A stretch of DNA of 60,000 nucleotides from Mesostigma viride (GCA_009746045.1 RPFO01000084.1:950176-1010175); one strand, 5' to 3'; positions 1 through 10,700 are shown, counted from the stretch's first letter. Translations and numbers: made by a program. Notes: a model not told the origin generated them from the letters alone.

Positions 1-44
1 CCTGGAGGGGGGCGGCAAAGTACAGGGGTCCTAGGAATATATAT

Positions 45-768
45 TAAAAATATAATTACTTACAGCAGAGTGAAATCACTCAAACCAAAGCAAACGCCCA
101 GCTATAAACCTATATACAGAGCCATGTCAAAGCTCTATACTACGATAAGACCAATGGAAACGCCTAACGGGAGGAACCTAATAGCCCTGCTGCACCGCAA
201 AATCAGCCCGCGTACGGCGGAGCATGATGTCAGCCATGGCCCGAGTCAGCGCCACCGACAAGCGCTGACGCCAATATGACGTCCAGGTCCGCGCGGACCA
301 TGGGGCCCGCTGGCCCTCCAGGTCCAGCCGGTCCTCCCGGAGCCGGCAACACTCCTTGAAGAAGGCGGAGGTCAGGGGCCCCATGGCCCCAAACTCCTCC
401 AGGACAAAGGGCACCACACGATGGTGCCCGACGTCGCCGTAGGCCAGGAGCTTGGCCCGCTCCGCCCGGTCCGCCGTGTAACCTGCCGTGAGGGAGGCCC
501 CAGCCACGTGGCTAAGAGCCAAGGGCCGCGCCACCGAAACGTCAATAAGCAGATGCCGGCCACCCCCCTCAAAGTCCAGCACCACGATGTCAGGCCGGTG
601 GTTGGGGGAATAGAAGGCAGCGCCATCCGCATCCTCGGACCGGATGTTCGCGTGGGGGAAAACCGACCGAATCATGGCGAGCACCACCGTCAGGAGGACA
701 GTGTGCAAATACAAATACCAATTCTGATTCTGTTGGCCCCCCATGCAGGCAAGGTAGTGAGTCCCCGT
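45..768 (-). mobile_element. 5'-truncated copy of the RING/RLE non-LTR retrotransposon
   Basis: This is the last ~720 bp of the element that is complete at 10700-14642, in reverse orientation. It is flanked by a perfect 13-bp target duplication, taggaatatatat, at 32-44 and 769-781. The 5' truncation falls in the zinc-knuckle region. The 3' end is the conserved sequence that, read on the minus strand, runs from the stop codon to 'atatttttaa'. It was inserted into half-LINE 3'UTR sequence. Confidence 0.85.
178..744 (-). pseudogene. C-terminal restriction-like endonuclease remnant of RLE LINE
   Basis: The 188-codon open frame equals the C-terminus of the ORF at 12299-14509. It contains the endonuclease signature RPDIVV...LLIDVSV (PD, then D after about 15 residues), as in R2/CRE/NeSL-type restriction-like endonucleases. 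The reverse transcriptase and zinc fingers are absent because the copy is 5'-truncated. It is not expected to be expressed as a functional protein. Confidence 0.8.
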
Positions 769-861
769 TAGGAATATATATACCAGTAGTGTAGATTAGT
801 AAGGCTTAGCCTAGCATGTGGCGGCCACGCGCATGTGCGCCCATAATGGCCCCCATGGATG

Positions 862-1319
862 AGTTAGATGAGATGCTTAGGCTGACACACGGATTTCCGG
901 CCTGCGCGCCGCGTATTGCCTACCGCGGCTGAGCGGGACACCTCAGTACTGTACGGTAGGTCGTACGGTCCTGAGGTGTCATGTGGACCGATGTGCGGTT
1001 AGTGCCAGACTGTGCCTAGACTCTAGCTCGACCCGCCAGACCCGGGTTATCCGGTTCTGGACGGGCCGAGTGTAGTTGATGCTAGTGACGTGGTTGCATG
1101 GCATTGCAGTGTACAGTTGTCCACTGGTGAGGTGCTGCAGGTAGCACCGCCATAGGCATATAGGCGTAGCACTGGGGAGTGCCGCAGCACCCGAGTTTGC
1201 CCAGACGTTCCATTCTGAGCCCTCAGCTTCCATTGCTCTCTCATTGTATTATTGCTAATACAATCATCATTCGCTTTCAGCTTCAGCCGTTGTTCGTCGT
1301 CCCTAGTCTCCATCCAACT
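862..1319 (+). repeat. 5' LTR of copia-order element
   Basis: 458 bp bounded by AGTTAGATG...CATCCAACT (imperfect inverted ends). Bases 1207-1319 recur as 5384-5496 with one or two changes. The 5-bp GGATG duplication lies just outside. TGG begins immediately after the LTR, as expected for a primer-binding site. Confidence 0.75.
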
Positions 1320-1334
1320 TGGACTGAAAAGTTT
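1320..1334 (+). promoter_or_regulatory. Putative primer-binding site
   Basis: TGGACTGAAAAG starts exactly at the LTR 3' boundary. A TGG start is the usual complement of the CCA tail of the primer tRNA. The primer tRNA was not identified. Confidence 0.4.
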
Positions 1335-3902
1335 TATTTTTTTCGCAAATAAAAAAAAATGGCTTCCAACAACGGCGACAACAACAACAACAACAAGGGG
1401 AAGGCGCCTGCCAGGCGCACCTCACCCCGACTTTCGCCGGAGGGCACGCCCTCCACCAACGATGCGAGGGTGACGCCCAACGTCACCTTCCGCACGGTGG
1501 TCGCCGACCACCCCAGGCGTCGAACCCCGCAGGTGGGGCCCGGCGCCCGGGGGATGGCGTGCGGTCGTCCGTTTGCCATAGGCGGTTCGTCCGCCATGGC
1601 ACCTGGGGGGCAGGTCCCCCGGGCACGCAATGCCCCCGTCGCAGGTGACGGGGGTCGTGAGCGGAGTGATTCCTCGGAGGAGGATGGGGAGGTGCAGCCT
1701 GCGAGGCCTCGGCCTTCGCTTGAGCTTTCGTCGCAGACACCTGCGACGTCTGGCAATCTTTCCGTGGGCCGACAGATGGCCATCATGGACATTGACCGGT
1801 ATGGGGAACATGTTCCGCCCCCGGTCGCGTTCGGGCGCCCACCCCATTTTCTCCCCATTGGGGAGGACGACATCCCAGCGTTCATTTCGGTGAACGGCTG
1901 GATCTTACATCAACGTTTTCAGCTGCTTCCAGATGAGGAGATACACGCGATAGACTGTTCATCGTGTGCAAACGCAGATCGAGGGGCGGTTGAGGATGCA
2001 GGTCCACCTGATTCAGGTGGCAGTTTGGCTGTACTGTTTCGCCAATCGGCCGAGGCGCCATCCCGGCACTGTTGATCAGTGGGCGTCCAGGCAGCGTCAG
2101 AGAGAAGCGCTGCGCGTGGTCGCCCGACAGGAGATCCAGCTGACTCCCTTGGCGCCGTGGCCCCAAGTCACGCCAGTTGGCTGGGGCCCGGAGAGGCGTG
2201 AGGCGGCTGCGATGCCGCCTGCGACGGAGCGCGGGGCGGCAGACGCCCCCAACACGCCCATGGGTGGTGAAGCCACCCAGGACCCTCTGGCAGGTCAGAG
2301 GGTCCAACCTCAGCCGCGGGCTCCCCCGCCCAGCGTGGGGGGCCAGGTGGCTGAGGAGGCCACCGGGGTCGCAGGGACCCCGGCGGCGACACAAGCGCCC
2401 GGGGTCGCAGGGACCCCGGCAGCGACGCCGGCGCCTCCGGCGCTGGCGGGGGATGCAGCCCCCATGGAAGGTGTCACGGGCACCTCCAGCGGCTCTGGGG
2501 GGCAGGCCCCCTCTAGCCGCAACAAGGACAAGTCCCTGGCAGGGCCGGAGGGGCCTCAGGGTCCCACCGGCTGGGCAGCAGCCAGCAGCTGGAGGCGACC
2601 TGGAAGGTCGGGACTTCATCACCCTGGGTGATGAGGCCGTGTGGCGTGCCATACAGGCAGCCACAGCCTCCTTCCGTGGGCTGGCCGACCGGAGCCAGCA
2701 GATGCACGTCGCGGAGGCGGGCAGCCTGGTGTGTGCGATTATCACGCACATCCTGGGCTTGCCCAACCTCCAAGCGGGCACACGCAGGGTGTGCGACGAC
2801 CTGCTGCCTGCCCTGCAGGCTCTCCTCTCAGGGAGGAGGGTGCAGGGCAACAGGGTTCGCCTGGTGCGACTCCTGGAGCTCCTGCACAATGCCATCCTGT
2901 CAGGGGCGGGTAGGTGGTTGCCTACCTGGCTGCATGATTTTACTAACCCTACTGACGATGAAGTGTCCCTCTCTCCCACCTTCCATGATTGGGAGGAGGC
3001 CCGCAGCAGGAGGCGGGAAGTGACACACACTCACACCCCCACCCAGCCCACCTCTATGTTGCCTAACCCTCCTACACAGCTCATGCTTGCCCCTCCTGCT
3101 CAGCTCACTCAAGTAGCACTTCCCTCTCAGCATGTCTCTCCTGTGAATGCTGCAGCAGCAACACCATCTTCTCCCTCTCCCCCTGCATCCCCCTCTAGGT
3201 TGCCCACTTACAATGAAAACCGTCCTGTGGATAGGATTAATGTCAGGGGGCTGCCTGAGGGGTATACTAGGGAGCAGGGGAATCATGCACTTCTCTCTCT
3301 TCAGCTGGCTAGGGAGGAACTGAATGTCAAGAATTGGTTTGGATCTCTCATGCAGGGGGATTTTTACCATCAGTCCTCCTCTCAGATTCAGAATCTCATC
3401 CTTGTCTTCCAGCGTAGGTATCCCAAGTGGCAGGACACGCAGGCTAGGGCAGTTTGGGAGGCTTTCATGAAGGAGCTAACTGACCTCCTCTCCACCCCCT
3501 CATCTGTGGACATCTATGGGGCATTCAGGTGGGTAGAGGAATACAGGGTCACATCAGTGGACTATGTGGCTGAGACAAAGAAATATGAGCTAGCCATCAA
3601 AGCACGTCCTGATGTCCAGCAGCTAGATCACAAGTTCTTGCTGCGTTCCTTCCTTGAGAAACTCAAACTTGACAAAAACACCTACGCTATGCTTGCAACA
3701 GGAATGGCAAAGTACTGGGAGGACATGAAGGAGGCATTGGATTATATCAAGCTGGCCTTGGCTCCCCTTAGCCAGGGGGCCATGGGCACCTCTGTAAAGA
3801 GGGTCAGGGGGGAAGAGAGGGAGGAGGAGGATAGGGAGAGGGAAGACAGGAGCAAGAGGCCTGTCACCATGGCAGAAGTGAAGTCCCTGCTGGGACAAAT
3901 GT

Positions 3903-3970
3903 TTAAGGGAAAGGGCAAGGGCAAGGGCAAGGGCAAGGGCAGGGGCTGGGGCAAGGGCAAGGGTAAGGGG
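3903..3970 (+). repeat. GGCAAG hexanucleotide repeat (Gly-Lys)n
   Basis: Tandem 'ggcaag' units encode a run of Gly-Lys in the Gag frame. This makes a basic tail just before the CAA array. Confidence 0.8.
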
Positions 3971-3998
3971 CAGTCTCCCTCCAAGGGGGGCAGCTCCA

Positions 3999-4124
<126 letters not shown>

Positions 4125-4173
4125 GAAGCAGGACAAGGAGGACAAGTCTTCTCAGCGGTGCACCCGCTGTGGC

Positions 4174-5535
4174 ATGAAGTACCACCTGCGGCCCACCTGC
4201 CGCAAGAACGTGGACGAGCTGGGGCATTTGGACGTCCTGTGCCACAAGTGCCACGGGCCGCCCCACGGTGACCCCAAGGACTGCAAGCGGCCTCCTTACG
4301 GCAAGAAGTGTGAGTCTCCCTCTCATGCTGGCTTGAGTGTGCCTGCTTCACCTTCTTCTTCTGCATGCCCCACTGTCAGAGCAGTGAGCAGTTCTGGAAA
4401 GGTGCTACAGCTGGTTTCAGAAGATTATGTCTCTAAACCAACCTTCACATCTATGGTTCCCAAGGTGTGCAGAGTGTCCCCAGCAGAGGATGCTCAGATC
4501 AGTTTTCAGGAGCTTGCTTTGCAGTTGCATTTCCTTTATGGGCATGAAGTGAGTGCAGAGGTGGTGGCAGCAGCAATAGGGGGGGCAGCACTCAGACGTG
4601 CATGCCAGGTGGTCAGATCCCACTGCCAGCATTGTCAGTTCAATGCACCCAAACCCCCTAAGTGGCATGTAGCTACCCCACCTAAGAGCAAGGGCAGGGT
4701 GGTAGGAGATGTCTTTCATATCAAAGGACAATCTTACTTGGCACTTAAAGATGCATGGTCAAGGTACACAACCATTGAACCATTACCTGGAATGGACAAG
4801 ACACAGTTGCTCAGGGCTCTCTTGATTGCTCAGGCCAGGTACTACCCTGTGGAGGCATTGTTACTGGATCAGCAGTTCACGTGTCTTGCCAATGAACCAG
4901 GGTGTGAGGCTATTGATCTGGCTGGGCTAGAAGATCATGAGAGGCAAGGCATTATTGAAAGGGCCATCAGGTCCATTAAAACCCTTGTAGCCAAAGAAGA
5001 TGGCAATCTGCTGGCTGACAGTGGGTCATATGCTGACAGAGCTCTGTGGTCCACCAGGTTGTGCCAAGTCCTCAACAGGAGGCCACTCATGAAAACCCCA
5101 CAAGGGGTGGTCATTACACCAGATGGATTGCATGCAGGCATTTATCCACCTGAGGTACTAGCCCTCTACAACGCACAGCGAGCACAGACAGCTAGCAGGT
5201 TAGCTGTCAAGGATGCAAAGCATCCACGTCCCTCCTTCAAAGAAGGGGATCAGGTCCTATTCTACAAGGAGTCGGGACTAGGCAAGGTGGGTACCTGGCA
5301 TGGGCCAGCCACCATCCTAAAATTTAACACCACTGGCAGGACAGTGTTAGTTAAACACAATGACACGGGCAAGATTCACAGGTGTTCCATTCTGAGCCCT
5401 CAGCTTCCATTGCTCTCTCATTGTATTATTGCTAATACAATCATCATTCGCTTTCAGCTTCAGCAGTTGTTCGTCGTCCCTAGTCTCCATCCAACTGGAT
5501 GTTGCCTTCAGAATTTAGCCACGCCATGCCTATAA
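4174..5535 (+). pseudogene. Integrase of copia-order LTR element, fused into 3' LTR remnant
   Basis: An open frame of about 450 codons. It contains an HHCC-type zinc-binding region (HFLYGH ... CQVVRSHCQHC, about 4530-4635). The DDE core follows: D in GDVFHIKGQ (about 4711), D in LLLDQQFT (about 4870) and E in RQGIIERAIRS (about 4950). An SH3-like C-terminal segment (WHGPATILKFN...VLVKHNDTGKIHRC) ends at about 5385. There the frame runs into the 113-bp LTR remnant, so the last ~50 residues are not native. No reverse transcriptase or RNase H follows. Enzyme class: retroviral-type integrase, which inserts cDNA into chromosomal DNA. Confidence 0.75.
5384..5496 (+). repeat. Truncated 3' LTR
   Basis: 113-bp direct repeat of 1207-1319, starting 'gttccattctgagccc' and ending 'ccatccaact', then target duplicate GGATG. 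It marks the right end of the element. Confidence 0.85.
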
Positions 5536-5607
5536 TGGGACCCCCATGGATGTTGCATTAAGAATTTAGCCATGCTATGCCATGCTCTCGTATACTGGCC
5601 GTAAGCA
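5497..5607 (+). repeat. Resumed half-LINE 3'UTR (copy 0)
   Basis: 'ggatgttgccttcagaatt' and a second degenerate repeat 'ggatgttgcattaagaatt' match, in reverse, 14935-15010. This is the continuation of copy 0 after the LTR element. No coding sequence. Confidence 0.5.
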
Positions 5608-5633
5608 CCTGAGCCACGAGCCACGAGGTAGCC

Positions 5634-5669
5634 ATGGCTGACGGCGGCGCTCATAACTTTCACGTTTGA
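5634..5669 (+). CDS. Short upstream ORF of half-LINE copy A (broken)
   Basis: ATG at 5634 opens MADGGAHNFHV and stops at TGA. In other copies (16552-16632 minus; 17956-18036 plus) the same ORF is 26 codons long and ends NITIASSF; here a base change creates an early stop. It is the first ATG of the element and precedes ORF1 by about 90 bp. The function is unknown; it could be a regulatory uORF or a conserved leader peptide. Confidence 0.35.
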   Translation: MADGGAHNFHV

Positions 5670-5760
5670 GCACCGAATTTAGTCGTGAATATCACAATCG
5701 CTTCGTCTTTCTAAGACGCACATGCTGATATAATTTTCCGACGCTATTACGCAATATACG

Positions 5761-7136
5761 ATGAGCAAACGCCTGCATCGACGCAACGCAGCCTGACGGC
5801 TGCGCTCGGCAATGAAAATACGTCCGCAGCTTCGGCTGCAGCTTCGCCCACCGGCCCAGAAGGCAGCGGCGCCACTAGCCAAGCTCTAGTGGTCGTCCAG
5901 CCCCCTGCTGCGCCCGCATCGCCAGCAGCGTCGCCCGAACCCAAGCGCAGTCGCCCTGACGGGCTGCTGGATGAGTACGACTTTGACGCCAGCCAGCCCG
6001 GCTATTTTGACAAGCTTACACCCGATCGCATCCTGGGCAATGTGTTTTTCGGGACGCATGCCTCTCTTCTAGAACTGTGCAAGCAGCTTTTCCACCAAGG
6101 TCGCCTTGTCAATGCCCGCCTCCAGAGGCGAGATTTCGGCAGAGACGTCCTCCACGCCCGCCGCCCCCACCTCCAGCAATTCGCCCTCTTTTCCCTCCTT
6201 GGACGCTCCATGGAGGAGCTTTGGCCCCCAAAGCCCCTCACCACCACCTTAACCGAATCCTCCATCCGCTCACTCCTCAAGGAGGCCCTCGAGCAGCACG
6301 TGGCCCCCATCGCTGCAGATGTGGCGGCCATGGGCAGCACGCTGGCTGCCGAGCTCCCCCTCCTCTCCACCATCCCCACCGCCACCGCCACCCTCCTCGC
6401 CTCCTCCACCGCCATCACCCCCACCTCCGACGCCATCACCGCCCAGCTCCGTGAAATCGACCAGCGTCTTAAGGACAACGCAATCGCCATCGAGGTCCTG
6501 CAGAACACCGCCGGCCTCACCGCCCAGGCGGTGAAGGACATTGCCGCCAAGCCAGCCCCTGCTGGCCTGGCCGGCGATGCTCCTCCCATCACGACCTGGG
6601 CGGACATGCTTAAGCAGCACACCACCTCCACCACCTCCGCCGTCGCAGCACAGCTCCAGAGGCAGACGCTTGACCTCCGCGAGGAGGCCGAGCTCGCCAA
6701 GCGCAGCCTTAACGTCATTGTCAAGAATCTCAAGATGGAGGAAGGTGAGAATTCCGAGAAGCTTGCGCGTGCTTTTGAGAGAGAAATCCTTGATCGCATG
6801 GGCCTTACTGGTGAGATCGAGCTGGCCGCCCACCGCCTTCCCCGCGCGCGGGGTAAGGCAGGGGCGCCCCCGCTCCTTCTCACCTTTAAGACCCCGGCGG
6901 ACAAGATTTCTTTTCTCAGACGCCGCAAGCGGCTCGAGAAGACTCTCTTCACCCTTGATGACGACCTGACCCTGGCGCAGCAACAACGGCGACGGGAGCT
7001 ATGGCCGGCCTACCTCCAGCTCCGGCAGACCAAGGCGGGGCAGCCGGTGTACTGGAAGGGGGCGGCCATCTACGTCGGCCACAAGCCCTGGCAGGCGACC
7101 CCCGCGGCCCCAGCGACTCCAGACGCCCCAGCTTAG
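5761..7136 (+). CDS. L1-ORF1p-like RNA-binding protein (half-LINE copy A)
   Basis: The open frame is continuous from 5889 upstream to about 5763, but the ATG at 5761 is in another frame. Compared with copy B there are two extra bases just after the ATG, so this copy has a small frameshift in the first ten codons. Counting residues from 5889, the domains are: a Pro/Ala-rich N-terminus with a basic patch (EPKRSRP); an acidic EYDFDA motif; a helical region; a predicted coiled coil at about 182-206 (AQLREIDQRLKDNAIAIEVL); an RRM-like core starting LNVIVKNL at about 273; and a C-terminal domain with RRRELWPAYLQLRQTKAGQP at about 365-385. The last two match the order of the L1 ORF1p (Transposase_22) RRM and CTD, which bind retroelement RNA. 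The role, an RNA chaperone for the element, is inferred from the family. Confidence 0.7.
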
Positions 7137-7309
7137 GGGAATACAGCAGTAGTAGTGTAGAATAGATAGACCGTGGCCATGTACATGTACGCCTCCTAGA
7201 GGCCCTATTCCAGCTAAGCCACGCGCTTTATGTAATCATGTACATGTGTGCCTATGATGAGCCACACTCCAGACGATGCCTAGTTTTATTTAGTAATGCT
7301 GTGCCCATG

Positions 7310-7867
7310 CAGAGAGCTGCTCTCTGCTGAGATGCCACGCTCTAGTTTTTGTATAGCCATGATGATCTTCCCCCTCACAGGCATGCTCCCCCCCTTACCC
7401 GGGCATAGCGTGATAGACCATGAGGGTGCGGGTGCCCTGGTGCACCTAGAGCAGGGGTAGCTTACATTCCCACCCTTGCATGAAGTAGCCTAGAATGTAT
7501 TAAAAGCCATATGCCCCTTCTCAGGGCTATGTGCTACATCTACTCCCAACGGAGTGATGTTGATAATTAATTAATTAATTAATGCCATGCAGAGAGATGC
7601 TCTCTGTCGAGAAGCCATGTCCTAGCTCTTGTATAGCCACGATGATCTTCCTCCCCCGTGCCAGGATCCCCCCCCTTAGGCGGGTTGAACCTGATCTCGA
7701 CAGCATGGTGGTGCAGGTGCCCTGGTGCACCTAGAGCACGGGTAGCTTACATTCCCACCCTTGCATGAAGTAGCCTAGGATGTATTAAAAGCCATATGCC
7801 CCTTCTCAGGGATATGTGCTACATTGACTCCCAACGGAGTGATGTTGATAATTAATTAATTAATTAA
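7310..7867 (+). repeat. Tandemly duplicated half-LINE 3' tails
   Basis: The block 7310-7580 ('gctgagatgccacgctctag' to the ATTA tail) is followed by a near copy at 7582-7867 that starts 'atgccatgcagagagatgctctctg'. Each ends with ctcccaacggag plus an ATTA tail. The second is a 3'-tail-only insertion, SINE-like in size (about 285 bp). Confidence 0.7.
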
Positions 7868-8137
7868 TCCACTCTCTCTCCCTTCTTTGGACCGCCATGC
7901 AGAACAAGACGAGGTGGAAGAGGATTGTCAAGGCTCACACGCCCGACCCTGTGGGCAAACCACCTCCCCCCAAGCGGAGGAGGCGTTTTGATGAGTAGGG
8001 TAGTTAGGACTTTTCTAGACTAGCTAGATTAGAGTTAGGTTAGTTCGATTACGCGACTCCTCCCACTCCACCCATCCATCAAGGAATATGTGCTACATGA
8101 TCTCCCAACGGAGGCATGTTATAATTTAATTTTTTTA
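7868..8137 (+). mobile_element. LINE-X, extreme 3' end
   Basis: A 5'-truncated piece that keeps the last 33 codons of an ORF (7897-7998) and a 3'UTR. The 3'UTR ends with gatctcccaacggaggcatg, a CTCC-CAAC-GGAG hairpin at about 8100-8111, and an AT-rich tail. An inverted partial copy lies at 31157-31301 with its own target duplication, so this is a mobile family. The hairpin is the same as in the half-LINE 3' ends. Confidence 0.6.
7897..7998 (+). pseudogene. C-terminal peptide of LINE-X protein
   Basis: A 33-codon open frame reads MQNKTRWKRIVKAHTPDP and ends KRRRRFDE, with a basic cluster like a nuclear localisation signal. A terminal Arg/Trp/Lys segment is common at the end of LINE ORF2 proteins. 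It is too short to assign a clade, and the rest of the protein is missing through 5' truncation. Confidence 0.35.
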
Positions 8138-8145
8138 ATTTAATA

Positions 8146-8572
8146 GACTAGCTGGCACCAAGCCCGCCCAGCCTGGGCGTTATGCCCTCACCTGGCATGC
8201 TCCAGGCCGCGCGTGGCAGCTGGGCCGACACCCGTGGACTTTTCGTGATAGACTCGGCATGGACATGTGCTACCCTAGACGTGACGGGCTCACGCCCGGG
8301 CAGCCTCCTGGTTTGTCTGAAATATGGCGGCAGATGGTACGCAAGGATAGATGGCAAGTAGTGATGAAGGAGACCACCCCCAAGTCTGTGGGGGCTCCGC
8401 GTGTTACCGCGTATGGCATTCATAGCGATTCGGGCCGCGGTGCCCACACCCTGTCACTAGGACCTAGATAGCTTACACCATCCATTCGATCCATCCCATC
8501 TTCCCCTCCCACTGAGGACTAATGCTCACGCGACGCAGTCACGTGTCTATTAATTAATTAATTAATTAATGG
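8146..8572 (+). mobile_element. LINE-Y, 3' end fragment
   Basis: It starts 'ctagctggcaccaagcccgcc', contains a decayed coding tail (WRQMVRKDRWQVVMKETTP, like the end of LINE reverse transcriptase ORFs) and ends with a CACGTG-type hairpin and an ATTA tail at 8548-8572. Several copies lie at 26.8-32 kb. It is too broken to encode anything. Confidence 0.65.
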
Positions 8573-8659
8573 AGGCAGATGGTACGCAATATCGCTTCGT
8601 CTTTCTAAGCTAGACGCACATGCTGATATAATTTTCCGAAGCTATTGTAAACGCAATAT

Positions 8660-10096
8660 ATGACGAGCAAACGCTCCTCGACGCAACGCAGCCTGGCGGC
8701 TGCGCTAGGCCATGAAAATACGTCTGCAGCTCCGGCTGCAGCTTCGCCCTCAAGTCCGGCAGGCAGCGGTGACACTAGTCGCGCACTGGTGGTCGCCCCA
8801 CACCCTCCCGGGCTTCATGCCTCGCCTTCAGCCTCGCCGGCCTGAGCCCAAACGCAGCCGCCCAACCGAACCTAGCTGGTCTGAGTACGACTTTGACGTT
8901 GACGGGATATTTTCCACCTTCGACGACGCCAGACCCAGCTATTTCGACATGCCACCCCTCAAGATACTGGAGCTCGTGTTTTATTGGTCGGTACGCCTCT
9001 CTTCTTCGACCTGTGCCGGCGCCTTCAAAGCCTTAGTCGCCTCCGCACTGTCCAGACCTGACGGCCGGGTTTCTCACCGACCTGACCACCTGCATGACCA
9101 ACTGGTCCCGCCCGCGCCTTCAGCTCGCCGCCCTCTTTTCCATCCTTCAGCGCTCTGCCGCGGACCTCTGGGCTCCCTCCCCCTTGACCGAATCCACCTT
9201 CCTCCTCCACCTCCAAGAAGACTTCTCACAGCACGTGACGCCCCTAACTGCAGATGTGGCAGCTGTGGGTCACACGATGGCTGCTGATCTCCCCTGGCAC
9301 CCGCCCCACCGCCACCGCCACCCTCCTCGCCTCCCCCCCCCCCCCCCCCCCCTCCGCCTCCACCGACTCCATCACCGCCCAGCTCCGCGACATCGACCAG
9401 CACCTTGAGGACAATGCCATCACCATCGAGGTCCTGCAAAACACCGCAGGCCTCACCGCCCAGGCGGTGAAGGACATTGCCGCCAAGCCAGCCCCTGCTG
9501 GCCTGGCTGGCAATGCTCCTCCCATCCTGACCTGGGCGGACATGCTTAAGAAGCACACCACCTCCACCACCTCCGCCGTCACAGCACACTGAGCTCCAGC
9601 AGCAGACGCTCGACCTCCGCGAGGAGGTCGAGCTCGCCAAGCGCATGCAGCCTCAACGTCATCGTTAAGCACTGACTTCGACATGGAGGAAGGTGAGAAT
9701 TCCGAGAAGCTTGCTGCACGTGCGTTTGAGAGAGGGATTTTTGGTCGCATGGGCCTTATACTGGTGAGATCGAGCTGGTCGCCCAGGTGCCGCCTTCCCC
9801 GCGCGCGGGGTAAGGCAGGGGCGCCCCCGCTCCTTCTCACCTTTAAGAACCCGGCGGACAAGATTTCTTTTCTCAGACGCCGCAAGCGGCTCGAGAAGGC
9901 TCACTTCACCCTTGACGACGACTTGACCCTGGCGCAGCAACAACGGCGACGGGAGCTATGGCCGACCTACCTCCAGCTCCGGCAAACCAAGGCGGGGCAG
10001 CCGGTGTACCAGTTGGAAGGGGGCGGCCATCTACGTCGGCCACAAGCCCTGGCAGGCGACCCCCGCGGCCCCAACGACTCCAGACGCCCCAGCTTA
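8660..10096 (+). pseudogene. L1-ORF1p-like gene, decayed (copy B)
   Basis: It keeps the family ATG start (MTSKRSSTQRSLAAALGHEN), which shows where translation of ORF1 should begin. The frame is broken at about 8845, 9000-9100, 9590, 9660 and 9760 by small indels and stops. A C14-type run at 9334-9351 also disrupts it. The RRM/CTD part (about 9830-10060) is still recognisable. Confidence 0.65.
9334..9351 (+). repeat. Poly-C run
   Basis: About 18 consecutive C residues inside the decayed ORF1 of copy B. It is a likely source of frame loss or assembly length error. Confidence 0.8.
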
Positions 10097-10325
10097 GGGG
10101 AATACAGCAGTAGTAGTGTAGAATAGATAGGCCCTGGCCATGTACATGTACGCCTCCTACAGGCACTATACCAGCTGAGCACTTCACGAGCATTATTTAG
10201 CCATGTACATGTGTGCCTATGCTGTGCCACACTCCAGATGATGCCTAGCTTTATTTAGTTATGCTGTGCCCATGCAGAGTCTGAGCTGCTCTATGCTGAG
10301 ATTTTAAATTAATTAATTAATTAAA

Positions 10326-10376
10326 TTCATTCATTTATTAAAATCATAGCTCGATCCGTGGGGAGCATATATATAT
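10326..10376 (-). repeat. Distal 3' tail of half-LINE copy C
   Basis: In reverse, this reads atatatgctccccacgg followed by an AT/ATTA tail. It is the end of copy C, whose body lies at 14660-16650. The two parts were separated by insertion of the RLE-type LINE. Confidence 0.5.
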
Positions 10377-10680
10377 ATTAAAAATATAATTACTTACAGC
10401 AGAGTGAAATCACTCAAACCAAAGCAAACGCCCAGCTATAAACCTATATACAGAGCCATGTCAAAGCTCTATACTACGAAGTACGATAAGACCAATGGAA
10501 ACGCCTAACGGGAGGAACCTAATAGCCCTGCTGCACCGCAAAATCAGCCCGCGTACGGCGGAGCATGATGTCCGCCATGGCCCGAGTCAGCGCCACCGAC
10601 AAGCGCTGACGCCAATATGACGTCCAGGTCCGCGCCGACCATGGGGCCCGCTGGCCCTCCAGGTCCAGCCGGCAGGTCCA
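10377..10680 (-). mobile_element. 5'-truncated RING/RLE LINE copy, next to the full-length one
   Basis: Reverse copy of the last ~300 bp of the full element. The perfect 12-bp duplication gcatatatatat lies at 10365-10376 and 10681-10692. It inserted into the left target duplicate of the full-length copy. That is why the window appears to show 300-bp inverted termini around 10377-14642; these are two insertions, not TIRs. A short filler duplication (gctggacctg) lies at its 5' junction. Confidence 0.8.
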
Positions 10681-10700
10681 GCATATATATATGTAACACT

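Larger units (their letters stand above)
1..861 (+). repeat. 3' end of a half-LINE copy (copy 0), interrupted
   Basis: Bases 1-44 and 782-861 belong to the 3' untranslated part of the half-LINE family. The segment with 'agtagtgtaga' followed by 'cccataatggcccccatgg' matches, in reverse, 15015-15110. The copy is interrupted by a 5'-truncated RLE-type LINE (45-768) and then by an LTR element (862-5496). Its 3' continuation resumes at 5497 with 'ggatgttgccttcag'. Only non-coding sequence is left here. Confidence 0.6.
5608..7580 (+). mobile_element. Half-LINE copy A (ORF1-only non-LTR element)
   Basis: Begins with the conserved 5' end 'acgagccacgaggtagcc' and carries a short upstream ORF, then one ORF1-like gene (about 5761-7136). 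A ~420-bp 3'UTR follows ('ggggaatacagcagtagtag...') and ends with a CTCC-CAAC-GGAG hairpin (7546-7557) and an ATTA tail (7563-7580). No reverse transcriptase or endonuclease lies between ORF1 and the 3'UTR. This is the best-preserved of at least seven related copies in the window. The layout resembles mammalian HAL1 'half-LINEs', where ORF1 persists without ORF2 (that comparison is by analogy only). Confidence 0.75.
8585..10325 (+). mobile_element. Half-LINE copy B
   Basis: Starts inside the 5'UTR (cgcttcgtctttctaag), so it is slightly 5'-truncated. ORF1 region 8660-10096, then the 3'UTR with ggggaatacagcagtagtag, ending near an ATTA tail at 10306-10325. That tail is shared with the oppositely oriented copy C. 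Confidence 0.7.
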
